Below are positions 8,612 through 15,978 of a stretch of 55,110 bases of DNA, piece by piece. Every line of letters starts with the position of its first letter. Within the stretch, counting starts at the first letter, position 1. Source of the stretch: Akkermansia sp. (GTDB lineage Bacteria > Verrucomicrobiota > Verrucomicrobiia > Verrucomicrobiales > Akkermansiaceae); contig JAFYUJ010000008.1 in the NCBI GenBank assembly GCA_017558555.1, positions 1-55,110 on the forward strand, given 5' to 3'. The notes beneath the pieces are model-generated. The model was given only the letters and a program-made list of their open reading frames with translations. It made no database searches and was not told where the DNA came from. A program made the translations under genes and the position numbers.

Positions 8612-10501
8612 ATGGAAACTCCTTTGGATATCATCTGCCAAGAATCTTCAGACTACGCTGAAAAGCTGGATTTCATGCCGCAGGCCTCTCCCGAGCTGCG
8701 CACGCTCATCGCGCGCGGGGCGAAAGAGATACGCCGCAGCCTGGCGCGTTTTGATTCCAAGCTGTTGCTCATGGCCACCATCGGCTCCGTGAAGAGCGGC
8801 AAATCCACCCTCACGAACTGCCTGTCGCGCCGCAACCTGTGCGCCACCAAGCTGGGCATCGAGACCACGCGCCTGCCCATGGTCATCCTGGCCAGCGATG
8901 ACGGCACCGAGCGCATGGAACTCTTCTCCCCCCTGGCAGCAGATACCCTCAGCGAGCAAGAACTCTTCGAGCTGGTCATCGACCACCTGCGCCACGTAGC
9001 TCCCCCGGAATTTGAGCAGAAAGTCTCCATCGAGCGCCGCAATCTCTCCCAGGCCAATCTGGATGCCTGGGCCATGGGGCATACCTCTGCCAGCTGTGCC
9101 GCCATCTTCCTGGTGGAACCGGAAGCCCGCCTGCTGGGGGCCGGCATCGGCATTGTGGACATGCCGGGTATGGATGGTCTCACCTCCAACTGGCATGATG
9201 AGAAGCTGCATGATTGGATGAATGAGAATGCGGATTATTTCCTGCTGGTGCAAAGTTCCTTTGCCGCGCTCACCCCGGACACACGCGACTACCTGCGCGC
9301 CGCCATGGAGCGCTCGCAGCGCCCCATCCGCGTGGTGCAAAACCGCATCGAGGCTCAGTTCTGGCTCACCCCCGCCGAGCAGGAAGAACAGCAGGAGCGA
9401 CAGCAGCTCAACACCCAGAAACAGCTCAGCGATTTTATCCGCAAGGTTATCCCCGGCAGCTGGGTCAACGCCGGGCTGGCCTGGTGGCAGCAGGATAATG
9501 CCTTCCGCAGCGAGGAAAGCCCCCTGCCCACCAATACCCCGGGCAGCAAATCCAACCTCTCCCTGCTGGAAGATGAAATCCTGGCAGACCTGCGCAACCC
9601 GGAAGTGACCCTGCGCCGCAACTCCGCAGACTACCTGCTCAAGACACTGGAGAGCCTGGACACCCGCTTCAAGGATTTCACCAAGAGCAGCCAGGACCAC
9701 ATCTCCACGGTACACCGCATCCAGGCAGATATCCACAAGCTGCTGGATTCTGCCCGCGTGCGCGAGGCGATTGAAAGCAACAACCTGAAGGACGGCCGCA
9801 TCCGCCGCAAATACCTGGCCGACCAGGCGCGCCAGAACCTCTACACCCGCCTGGATGCCATCCTCGACCTCGCGGTGGATGGCTACTTCCCCGCCGATTG
9901 GATGGCCAACGATATGCAGGCTCAGGAGCTCAACCGCATCCGCGTCAAGGTCGAAAACGACCTGGGCGATTTGGCTGCCGAGCAGGAAACCCATGTGCTC
10001 GCCCCCACCAAAATCTGCGAGCTGACCGAACTGGAAAAAGAAAAGATTGAGGCCTGTGCACAGATTCTTGGCCGCCGCAAAGCCGCCGATATCGAGAAGG
10101 ACTACACCAAGGCCATCATCAATGCCTGGGAACACGTGCAGCTGGATTGCACCCCCGTCCCCTTGGGCGAGCTCAAGGAAACGGCCTTTATGGGCATGAT
10201 CAACCGCTCTTGCAGCTACAACAAGACCGCCCCCGAGTGGCGCCGCGCCGGCCGCGAGGCCATCGCCAACCGCCTGGAGCAATGGAGCCGCCGCGTGGGC
10301 GAAGCGCTGGATATGTTTGTATCCCGCCGCGTGCAGGCGCTGGAGCACTGCCTGCTGCATGAGCTCAAGAGCTACGAAGATGCCGAGCAAACGGGGCGCT
10401 CCATCGCTGCTGCGGAAAAGGATATCGAACTCATCTCGGGGCTGCGTGCCAAACTTGCCCCCACCCTGCTCAAAGCCCGCCAGCTCAAAGCAGCGCAATA
10501 A
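8612..10501 (+). CDS. Dynamin-family GTPase
   Basis: A large cytoplasmic GTPase of the bacterial dynamin-like type, which generally remodel or tether membranes. The 629-residue protein has the G1 P-loop GSVKSGKST (58-66), a switch-I Thr pair (IETTRLP, about 84-86), and G3 DMPG (183-186) followed by MDG. The NKxD G4 motif is replaced by VVQNRIEA (about 241-248), as is common in dynamins. The rest (about 330-629) is long, charged and helical, matching the middle/effector stalk. No transmembrane helix is evident, so membrane contact would be peripheral. Unlike many bacterial dynamins it is encoded alone, not as a tandem pair. It converges on the kinase gene with 36 bases between stops. Relation to the envelope operon further on is only positional. 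Confidence 0.85.
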   Translation: METPLDIICQESSDYAEKLDFMPQASPELRTLIARGAKEIRRSLARFDSKLLLMATIGSVKSGKSTLTNCLSRRNLCATKLGIETTRLPMVILASDDGTERMELFSPLAADTLSEQELFELVIDHLRHVAPPEFEQKVSIERRNLSQANLDAWAMGHTSASCAAIFLVEPEARLLGAGIGIVDMPGMDGLTSNWHDEKLHDWMNENADYFLLVQSSFAALTPDTRDYLRAAMERSQRPIRVVQNRIEAQFWLTPAEQEEQQERQQLNTQKQLSDFIRKVIPGSWVNAGLAWWQQDNAFRSEESPLPTNTPGSKSNLSLLEDEILADLRNPEVTLRRNSADYLLKTLESLDTRFKDFTKSSQDHISTVHRIQADIHKLLDSARVREAIESNNLKDGRIRRKYLADQARQNLYTRLDAILDLAVDGYFPADWMANDMQAQELNRIRVKVENDLGDLAAEQETHVLAPTKICELTELEKEKIEACAQILGRRKAADIEKDYTKAIINAWEHVQLDCTPVPLGELKETAFMGMINRSCSYNKTAPEWRRAGREAIANRLEQWSRRVGEALDMFVSRRVQALEHCLLHELKSYEDAEQTGRSIAAAEKDIELISGLRAKLAPTLLKARQLKAAQ

Positions 10502-10537
10502 AACGCTCACGCATCCGGCGCAGTGTGTATGGGCGCA

Positions 10538-11677
10538 TCACTTCTGTGGTTGATGCGCGGCAGAGATATCCATAATCCGGCGGCGGTAGGCCTCCAGAAC
10601 ATCCTGTTTAGCGGTCTCGCCGGCAGAGGCCGGCATGTCTCCGTCGGCTACCCGGCGCTCCAGTTCCTGTATGCGGCGGGTGTATTCCTCGTGCGCCTCG
10701 CGAGCCAGGCGCGTAGTTTCCATCTCCGTTTTTGCCGGCACCACCTCTGCTACTTCAGTTTGCGGCCTATTCTCCTCCACTTCAACCGGCAGAGTCTCAC
10801 CATCGCCGGGGCAGCAAAGGGATGCCAGCACAGCAGCCACCCCCAACACAGCCACAAGGCCCACCACGCACCATTGGCGTTTCTTCCCTCCCTTTTTCTG
10901 CAGCACAAGGCTCCACTCTGCCGCAGATGCAAATCGTTTATCTGCCATCTGCTCACCTGCCCGCAGCAAGGATTGCACCCATACCGCGCGGTATTGCTTC
11001 ATCGCCTCCCGGGGGATGCACGCCAAAAATGAATGTGCCAGGGCGTATAAATCCGACCACGGGCCAATGTTGCCATGGGGCTGGAACTGCTCCGGCGGGG
11101 CGTAGCCGGGCGAACCCACCAGGGTGTGGGTAGCCTCTGCCTCACCCAACATGGCAGCGCCAAAATCAATCAGCACGGGCACATGCCCCTCCTTGACCAC
11201 AATGTTGCCCGGTTTCACATCCCGGTGCAACACACCGCAACTGTGAATATAATCCAGAGAGAGCAAAAGCTGCTGCAACACCTCCTCCACCAGGGGTGGC
11301 TCTGCTGCATGCGCTTCCAACCACACCTGCAAGGATTCACCCTCCACATATTCCATCACCATGTAGGCCGTGCCCGCAGCCTGAAAAATATCATGCACTT
11401 TGACCACTCCGGGGTGATTCAGCCCGGCCAGGATGCGGGCCTCGCGGCAAAAGGCCGCAAGAGAGCACGCATAATCAGATTCATCAACAGGCAGTACCTC
11501 GGCATCCCCCTTACGGCGCATGCACAATGTACGGGGGAAATGCTCCTTGAGCACCACCTCGCGCTCCAACTGCGTATCGTAGGCCAAATAGCTGATGCCG
11601 CCGCCACCATGCCCCAGCACGGCGCGTATCTCATAATTCCCCAAAACCGCCCGCTCCGGTAATGCTACCGATGTCAT
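10538..11677 (-). CDS. Membrane Ser/Thr protein kinase (Hanks type)
   Basis: Phosphorylates Ser/Thr of unknown partners. The N-terminal kinase domain (about 14-260) shows a glycine-rich loop (GHGGGG, 22-27), the ATP Lys in VVLKE (44), HRDVKPGN (151-158), DFG (171-173), PEQ at the end of the activation segment (195-197) and WSDLYALA. One transmembrane helix (about 269-288) leads to a roughly 90-residue extracytoplasmic tail with a predicted coiled coil (about 320-345), and no PASTA repeats. The kinase thus faces the cytoplasm and could sense the envelope. It is the last gene of a minus-strand cassette, 22 bases after the HTH/RHH gene, and that cassette diverges from the eleven-gene exported operon. 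This suggests, without proving, that it reports on or controls that operon. Confidence 0.9.
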   Translation of the reverse strand: MTSVALPERAVLGNYEIRAVLGHGGGGISYLAYDTQLEREVVLKEHFPRTLCMRRKGDAEVLPVDESDYACSLAAFCREARILAGLNHPGVVKVHDIFQAAGTAYMVMEYVEGESLQVWLEAHAAEPPLVEEVLQQLLLSLDYIHSCGVLHRDVKPGNIVVKEGHVPVLIDFGAAMLGEAEATHTLVGSPGYAPPEQFQPHGNIGPWSDLYALAHSFLACIPREAMKQYRAVWVQSLLRAGEQMADKRFASAAEWSLVLQKKGGKKRQWCVVGLVAVLGVAAVLASLCCPGDGETLPVEVEENRPQTEVAEVVPAKTEMETTRLAREAHEEYTRRIQELERRVADGDMPASAGETAKQDVLEAYRRRIMDISAAHQPQK

Positions 11678-11699
11678 CTGCTCATCGGGGATTCAAAGC

Positions 11700-12131
11700 T
11701 TACAACTCTGTGGGCAACAATACCTTGCGCGCACGCAGCCCTCCTGCCGTGAATGTGGCATCACCCTCATTCACCAGCTTGGCTATAGCCGTGGCCACCA
11801 TGTGCTCCATGCTGGTGCCTTCGGCGCTCGCCCGGTTCGCCAATCGCTCGTACATCGAGGCCTCCAGCTGCACCGTCAGCGCAAAACTGGCCCGCACGCT
11901 CACACCGGGCAAATCCGCCCCCGTTTCGGCGCGGCCGGCAGCCACCGGCACCTGCACCATCACTCGCTCCAGCAATTGCTTCTTGAGCGGGGGGATGTTC
12001 TTTTGGCTCATCCAGTTGCGAACTGTAATCTCAGACACTCCACACTGCTCCGCGACCCAGCGATATCCCAAACCGCGCTCGCGGAGCCACTGCTTCATCT
12101 CTTTCTTAAAGTCTGTCTGCTCTTCCCCCAT
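11700..12131 (-). CDS. Small DNA-binding protein: HTH fused to ribbon-helix-helix-like domain
   Basis: 143 residues. Residues about 20-48 (YRWVAEQCGVSEITVRNWMS) fit a Cro/excisionase-type helix-turn-helix. The C-terminal part (about 85-125) reads as a short strand (ALTVQLE) and two helices (YERLANRASAEG, MEHMVATAIAKLV), the pattern of an Arc/CopG ribbon-helix-helix. That second half is similar to the small protein encoded just upstream, so the two may form mixed dimers. Likely a transcription regulator of its own cassette or of the divergent exported operon. Gaps of 55 bases to the upstream RHH gene and 22 to the kinase gene indicate one transcript. Confidence 0.7.
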   Translation of the reverse strand: MGEEQTDFKKEMKQWLRERGLGYRWVAEQCGVSEITVRNWMSQKNIPPLKKQLLERVMVQVPVAAGRAETGADLPGVSVRASFALTVQLEASMYERLANRASAEGTSMEHMVATAIAKLVNEGDATFTAGGLRARKVLLPTEL

Positions 12132-12186
12132 GGTCTGGAGCTCAGTCTAGCACACTCAACACCAAAGTCAAGCGTTTCTCTCAGAA

Positions 12187-12426
12187 TCAAGCGTTGGGCT
12201 CTGCTAATTCTGCCACCACGCTCGCTATCAGCTGCTCTACCCCCATCCCTTTCCGGGCTGCCTCCTGCTGCAAGCGCCTGTACGTTGCCACTTCCAGCTC
12301 CAGTTGAAGTGTCTTTTTAATGATATCCTTTTGCGACTTTTCAATGCAGCATAAGGCGCCTTTTATCGTATTTTTCATCGTTTCAGGCTGGCCTCCCTTT
12401 ACCTCTTTCTCATTTCGCTGCTCCAT
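12187..12426 (-). CDS. Ribbon-helix-helix-like small regulator
   Basis: 79 residues when started at the ATG at 12426. The C-terminal half has a strand (KTLQLELEV) followed by two helices (TYRRLQQEAARKG, VEQLIASVVAELAE), a typical Arc/CopG arrangement, and aligns with the C terminus of the following gene product. The start is ambiguous. An ATG at 12435 is partly inside a perfect TATAAT, while the ATG at 12426 is 7 nt behind it, matching other leaderless-looking genes here. Longer readings to 12498 cross the -35. First gene of the regulator-kinase cassette and divergent from the eleven-gene operon, so it is the leading candidate for the repressor of both promoters. Confidence 0.65.
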   Translation of the reverse strand: MEQRNEKEVKGGQPETMKNTIKGALCCIEKSQKDIIKKTLQLELEVATYRRLQQEAARKGMGVEQLIASVVAELAEPNA

Positions 12427-12433
12427 AGGCGAC

Positions 12434-12462
12434 ATTATATCTCTTGTTTTTAGGTTTGTAAA
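12434..12462 (-). promoter_or_regulatory. Promoter of the regulator-kinase cassette
   Basis: Minus strand: TTTACA (12462-12457, 5 of 6 to consensus), 17-nt spacer, perfect TATAAT (12439-12434), 7 nt to the ATG at 12426. It is one of the best sigma-70-like promoters in the window. Confidence 0.65.
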
Positions 12463-12483
12463 TGAATATTTTGCATTTTCTTC

Positions 12484-12511
12484 TTGACGCATTCTCAATT
12501 TGAGATAGAAT
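12484..12511 (+). promoter_or_regulatory. Promoter with spacer operator for the eleven-gene exported operon
   Basis: TTGACG (12484-12489, 5 of 6), 16-nt spacer, TAGAAT (12506-12511, 5 of 6). The palindrome TCTCAA-T-TTGAGA (12493-12505) fills the spacer exactly, where a bound repressor would block RNA polymerase. The divergent cassette promoter begins only 21 bp away. A weaker alternative -10 (TATTAT, 12570-12575) sits 7 nt before the ATG at 12583 but has no matching -35. Confidence 0.55.
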
Positions 12512-12582
12512 AAGAAACAGGCAAAGAGTCCGCGTGTTGGCGCATAGCGGCATAAAAACCTAACATTTTTATTATAAAAGAC

Positions 12583-13896
12583 ATGAAGAAGTTAGCAAGT
12601 ATGTCATTGGGGGCACTTCTGCTTACCCTGCCGGTGATGGGCATCGAAGTGGAAGCAGAAGGGCGCGCAGCCGGGGATGCTCCCGCTGCACGACAGCAGG
12701 CGCTCACGGATGCGCTGCGCGAGGCCGTGCGCAGCGGCACCGGGGTAGATTTGGTCAGCGAGAGCCAGATGGAGAATTTTGAGCTGCAATTTGACCGCAC
12801 ATTCTCGAAAGCGCGCGGATACGTCAAGAAGTACGAAGTGCTGTCGGCGGGGCTCACGGAGGATGGGTTTTACACCGTCAAAATCAAGGCGGATGTGGGA
12901 GACAAAGCACCCGGTGCCAATGACACGATGACCTTCCAGATGATGGCACGCGAGCATGAAGCACCGCGCATCGCCATCCAGATTGACGAACAGATAGAAG
13001 GCGTGCAAAACGGCACCCTCTCCACCGACTGGCTGCGCAACACTGCCACCAAATGCGGCTTGAGAGTGATAGACCTCAACAACGCGCAAGGGCAAGGCGG
13101 CATGCTGGCCAAGCGCGCGGAAACACTGGGGCGCACCACAGAAGCCACCCTGCGCAAAGATGGTGTGGTATCTGCCTGTGATTACATCATCGAGGGCAAC
13201 ATCGTGGGCAGCTCTGCCGGCACCCAATCCTTCTACGGCAGCAAAGCCGGCAAGAAATACTCCCTGGGGCTCAACATCACCGTGAGGGATGCGGCCACCG
13301 GCGCCATCGTGCTCACCGAAAACCCGGAATCCCGCGATATTCTCATCCGCAACGTCTCCTCCGACACCGCCGCCGCCCGCGAGGCCGTGCGCCAGCTCAT
13401 GGAAGGCTCTCCGCGCATGGCAGATTCTGATGCCGGCTGGAAACTGATTCGCCGTATCTTTGCCCACTGGGCAGCGGAAATGGACCTGGGCGCCACCATC
13501 AAACTGGAATTCGTGGGACTGGATTTGGACACGGCCAACAAGCTGAAAGCTGAGCTGGAAAAGCAGACAGCCATAGGTGCCGTGTGGATTCGCAGCATCG
13601 ATGCCGTGGGCGTTTCCGTACTGGAGTGCGAATCCCGCCTCAATGCCCCGGATTTGGCCAAAGTCATCTCTGCCACTCTGCCGGAATATGGCCTGGACCG
13701 CTCCGAAAAGCGCTACCTTTCCTTTCGCAAAGGCGCTGTAAACAAAGAGCAGGAAGCCGGCAGCAACGATGGCGGCAGCAAAGGCAGTGGCCTGGATTTG
13801 TGGCAAATCATCACCGGCATCATCGTCACTACCGTTGGTGGTCTTTCTGCTCTCATCTTCAAGATTATCAAGAAGAAGATGGGCGTCGATGATTAA
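12583..13896 (+). CDS. Exported FlgT-like protein with C-terminal membrane anchor
   Basis: 437 residues: signal peptide (MKKLASMSLGALLLTLPVMG), a domain (about 20-105) resembling the FlgT N-terminal / LPP20 domain (VEAEGRAAGDAPAARQQALTDALREAV split by a helix, ending YTVKIKADVGD), then a CsgG/FlgT-middle-like alpha/beta region (about 120-390) and, after a Gly/Ser linker, a transmembrane helix (about 404-427) with a KIIKKK tail. In Vibrio, FlgT with FlgO and FlgP builds the H-ring and outer-membrane part of the flagellar basal body. There is no flagellar gene in this window, so a non-flagellar envelope complex is more likely. First gene of the operon, 39 bases before the lipoprotein gene. Family placement is by eye. 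Confidence 0.75.
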   Translation: MKKLASMSLGALLLTLPVMGIEVEAEGRAAGDAPAARQQALTDALREAVRSGTGVDLVSESQMENFELQFDRTFSKARGYVKKYEVLSAGLTEDGFYTVKIKADVGDKAPGANDTMTFQMMAREHEAPRIAIQIDEQIEGVQNGTLSTDWLRNTATKCGLRVIDLNNAQGQGGMLAKRAETLGRTTEATLRKDGVVSACDYIIEGNIVGSSAGTQSFYGSKAGKKYSLGLNITVRDAATGAIVLTENPESRDILIRNVSSDTAAAREAVRQLMEGSPRMADSDAGWKLIRRIFAHWAAEMDLGATIKLEFVGLDLDTANKLKAELEKQTAIGAVWIRSIDAVGVSVLECESRLNAPDLAKVISATLPEYGLDRSEKRYLSFRKGAVNKEQEAGSNDGGSKGSGLDLWQIITGIIVTTVGGLSALIFKIIKKKMGVDD

Positions 13897-13935
13897 CTTC
13901 TTCACACAACAACAATCTAACACACTATTACCAAC

Positions 13936-14721
13936 ATGAACATCAAACACACCATTACATCCGCTCTCTCCACGGCAGCAGCCCTTGTTCTTGCCTCCTG
14001 TGGCGTGCAAATCCAGATGGAAAGCGCAGTACCGGCAGAAATCAACCTGGGCCGTGGCACCATGATTGCCTGTGAACCCCATGGCAACAACGTATCACAG
14101 AAAATCTGCTATGCCGTTGCCAACCGCATCAACCAGGATGGTTACTACACCGTTGGCTCCTACAACAATGGCAAGCCCATGGCATTCCTGGAGGTCATGA
14201 ATGCGCAGCTGAAAACCACCTCCGGACAGAACTACAGCTATACGGATTTGATTACCACCATCCGCATTGCAGATTTAAACGACCACCAGCTGTATCGCCG
14301 CAGCCTCAAGACCGATGTGGATGAAGACCAGTATGGCAACCTGTACATTGATGATGCCTGCCGCACCATTGCACGCACCGTCATGCTGGACCTCACTCCC
14401 CACGCCGTGACATACAAAGAAAAAGTCTCGCCGAACGATGAGAACCCCGCCATTGAAATGGGCGCAAAGGCCTGCGCCTCCGGCAACTGGGAACTGGGAC
14501 GCAGCTACGCACAGCAGGCCATTGCCCACAACCCGAATGATCCGGAAGCCTACTACCTGCTGGGCCTGATTGAACGCAACGCGCTCAACTACGCACAGTC
14601 CACAGCCAACTTTGAAAAAGCATACTCCATTGAGCAGAAAGGCAAGTACAAGAGTGCAATCCTCAAGAATTCCACCTTCGCCACCAACGAGGCGAATGTC
14701 CGCCAGCAGCTCAGCAACTAA
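13936..14721 (+). CDS. Outer-membrane lipoprotein with TPR-like C terminus
   Basis: 261 residues with a lipoprotein signal ending LASC (Cys22) and Gly at +2, which by the E. coli rule sends it to the outer membrane. The middle (about 40-170) is an alpha/beta domain somewhat like the small periplasmic domains of CsgG/LpoB proteins (GTMIACEP, then repeated strand pairs). The end (about 175-255) is helical with TPR character (AIAHNPNDPEAYYLLG). The MNxKH start and Cys22 are shared with two lipoproteins further along the operon. Probably an outer-membrane partner of the FlgT/FlgO-like proteins. Exact role unknown. Confidence 0.75.
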   Translation: MNIKHTITSALSTAAALVLASCGVQIQMESAVPAEINLGRGTMIACEPHGNNVSQKICYAVANRINQDGYYTVGSYNNGKPMAFLEVMNAQLKTTSGQNYSYTDLITTIRIADLNDHQLYRRSLKTDVDEDQYGNLYIDDACRTIARTVMLDLTPHAVTYKEKVSPNDENPAIEMGAKACASGNWELGRSYAQQAIAHNPNDPEAYYLLGLIERNALNYAQSTANFEKAYSIEQKGKYKSAILKNSTFATNEANVRQQLSN

Positions 14722-14739
14722 TCCCCACCTCATCATCCC

Positions 14740-15669
14740 ATGAAAAAAACACTCGCTATTCTTTGCGCCACCGCCTGCATTGCAGGTGTGATGGCACCTG
14801 TGGCAGAAGCCGCACCCACCGTCACCATCAAAAAAGATGCCCTGGCCTCCCTGCCGGCCATCTGGAAATCTGTCCCCGCCGCCAAGCGCCTGCAATACCT
14901 GCGCGCTGCCGAGCTGGATGCCACCCGCATCCTGGCAGAGCGCATCATGGGCATCTCGCTGGATGGGGAGACCACCGTCAAGGATCTGGCTGCCGCTGAT
15001 GATACGGTGAAAGGCACCGTAGCCGCCACCCTCAAGGGAGTCAAGACCGTGGGCTCCCCCACCTACCATGAAGATGGCCGTGTGGAAGTCATCCGTGCCG
15101 TCAAAACCCGCACACTAGTCGAGTCCGTTATCACCCACCTGACCGGCAAGAAGGGTGTGAGCGTGGTGCGCGAAACCATCACCGAGGAAATCGATGCCTT
15201 GGGCAATGCAGCCATTCCCGGCTCCACCGGCCACGCCCGTGTGATGGCCAAGCGCGCCGGTGAATTGGATGTGTACCGCCGCCTGTCCGAGCGCGTGGCC
15301 GGCGTGCAGATTACGGCAGACTCCACCATCAAGGACTTTGCCGTGGAGAGCGATGAGATTAAGGCCGCCTTCTCCAACACGGTCAAGTCCGCAGAAATCA
15401 CCGGTATTTCCTATCTGGAGGACAACTCGGCCGAGGTGACAGCCACCCTCAAGGTGGGTCCGTTGGTGAGCCTGATTACCAAGACAGTATCCGCCAAGGG
15501 CAAGGTGCTCAGCACCACCGTCAAGCAAGAACAGCTTGTGCTGGAAGAAACGGGCGTGGGCGCCCCGCCCACGCCGGGTGCCAAGAGCAGCGCCGCCGCT
15601 ACTGCCCCCACCACCACGGAAATTGATCTCATCATCAGCACCACATTGTCCTCTGAAACATCTCTCTGA
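14740..15669 (+). CDS. Periplasmic protein with two tandem LPP20/FlgP-like domains
   Basis: 309 residues, signal peptide MKKTLAILCATACIAGVMA cleaved near AEAAP. Two homologous units follow: about 50-130 and 171-250. Each has a long helix ending in a similar phrase (AERIMGISLDGETTVKDL versus SERVAGVQITADSTIKDF) and two strands (GRVEVIRAV versus NSAEVTATL). This is the pattern of LPP20/FlgP outer-membrane proteins, but duplicated and with a cleavable rather than lipoprotein signal. The tail is rich in Ala/Thr/Pro. It starts 18 bases after the lipoprotein gene and is probably part of a ring- or sheet-like envelope assembly with its neighbours. Confidence 0.75.
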   Translation: MKKTLAILCATACIAGVMAPVAEAAPTVTIKKDALASLPAIWKSVPAAKRLQYLRAAELDATRILAERIMGISLDGETTVKDLAAADDTVKGTVAATLKGVKTVGSPTYHEDGRVEVIRAVKTRTLVESVITHLTGKKGVSVVRETITEEIDALGNAAIPGSTGHARVMAKRAGELDVYRRLSERVAGVQITADSTIKDFAVESDEIKAAFSNTVKSAEITGISYLEDNSAEVTATLKVGPLVSLITKTVSAKGKVLSTTVKQEQLVLEETGVGAPPTPGAKSSAAATAPTTTEIDLIISTTLSSETSL

Positions 15670-15682
15670 TACCCATAACACC

Positions 15683-15973
15683 ATGAAACCGGCTCAACTG
15701 CTCATCCTGGCAGCTGGTCTGTTGTCGCTCGCCTCTTGCGGGGCGAGCGACCCTGCTGTTCCTGCAACAGTCACGCAAACCGCCACCGTTCCTGCACAAA
15801 CAGCTGCCACCGCAGCCCAAACAACAGCAACTACCGCCGCCACACAAGCCAAGGCCAAAGCAGCCTCCGCTCCCAAAAAAGCAACCAAAAGTGTGAAAAA
15901 AGCTACCGCACCTGTGCAGCAACAAATCAAAAAAACACAAACTGTCATCAGCACTGAAACCATCGTAAGCTAA
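15683..15973 (+). CDS. Small Ala/Thr/Lys-rich lipoprotein
   Basis: 96 residues. Lipoprotein signal MKPAQLLILAAGLLSLASC with Cys19 and Gly at +2 (outer membrane expected). The mature part is almost only Ala, Thr, Val, Gln and Lys, turning basic towards the C terminus (KKATKSVKKATAP). This resembles a flexible tether, possibly binding peptidoglycan or nucleating its neighbours, but there is no recognisable domain. Gaps are 13 bases before and 5 bases to the next start, so it is firmly inside the operon. It is easily missed because a longer frame runs back into the previous gene. Confidence 0.7.
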   Translation: MKPAQLLILAAGLLSLASCGASDPAVPATVTQTATVPAQTAATAAQTTATTAATQAKAKAASAPKKATKSVKKATAPVQQQIKKTQTVISTETIVS

Positions 15974-15978
15974 CCACC

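Noticed and set aside
8648..10510. 620-codon frame opposite the dynamin-like gene
   Set aside because: Fully antisense to a gene with P-loop and DMPG motifs; composition is that of a mirror frame in GC-rich DNA.
10533..10558. Hairpin GCGCATCA/TGATGCGC between the convergent dynamin and kinase genes as terminator
   Set aside because: The stem is perfect, but it overlaps the kinase C-terminal codons and has no T-run on either strand.
12604..14082. 492-codon frame opposite the FlgT-like gene and the lipoprotein start
   Set aside because: It spans two well-supported genes with signal peptides on the other strand and has no recognisable content.
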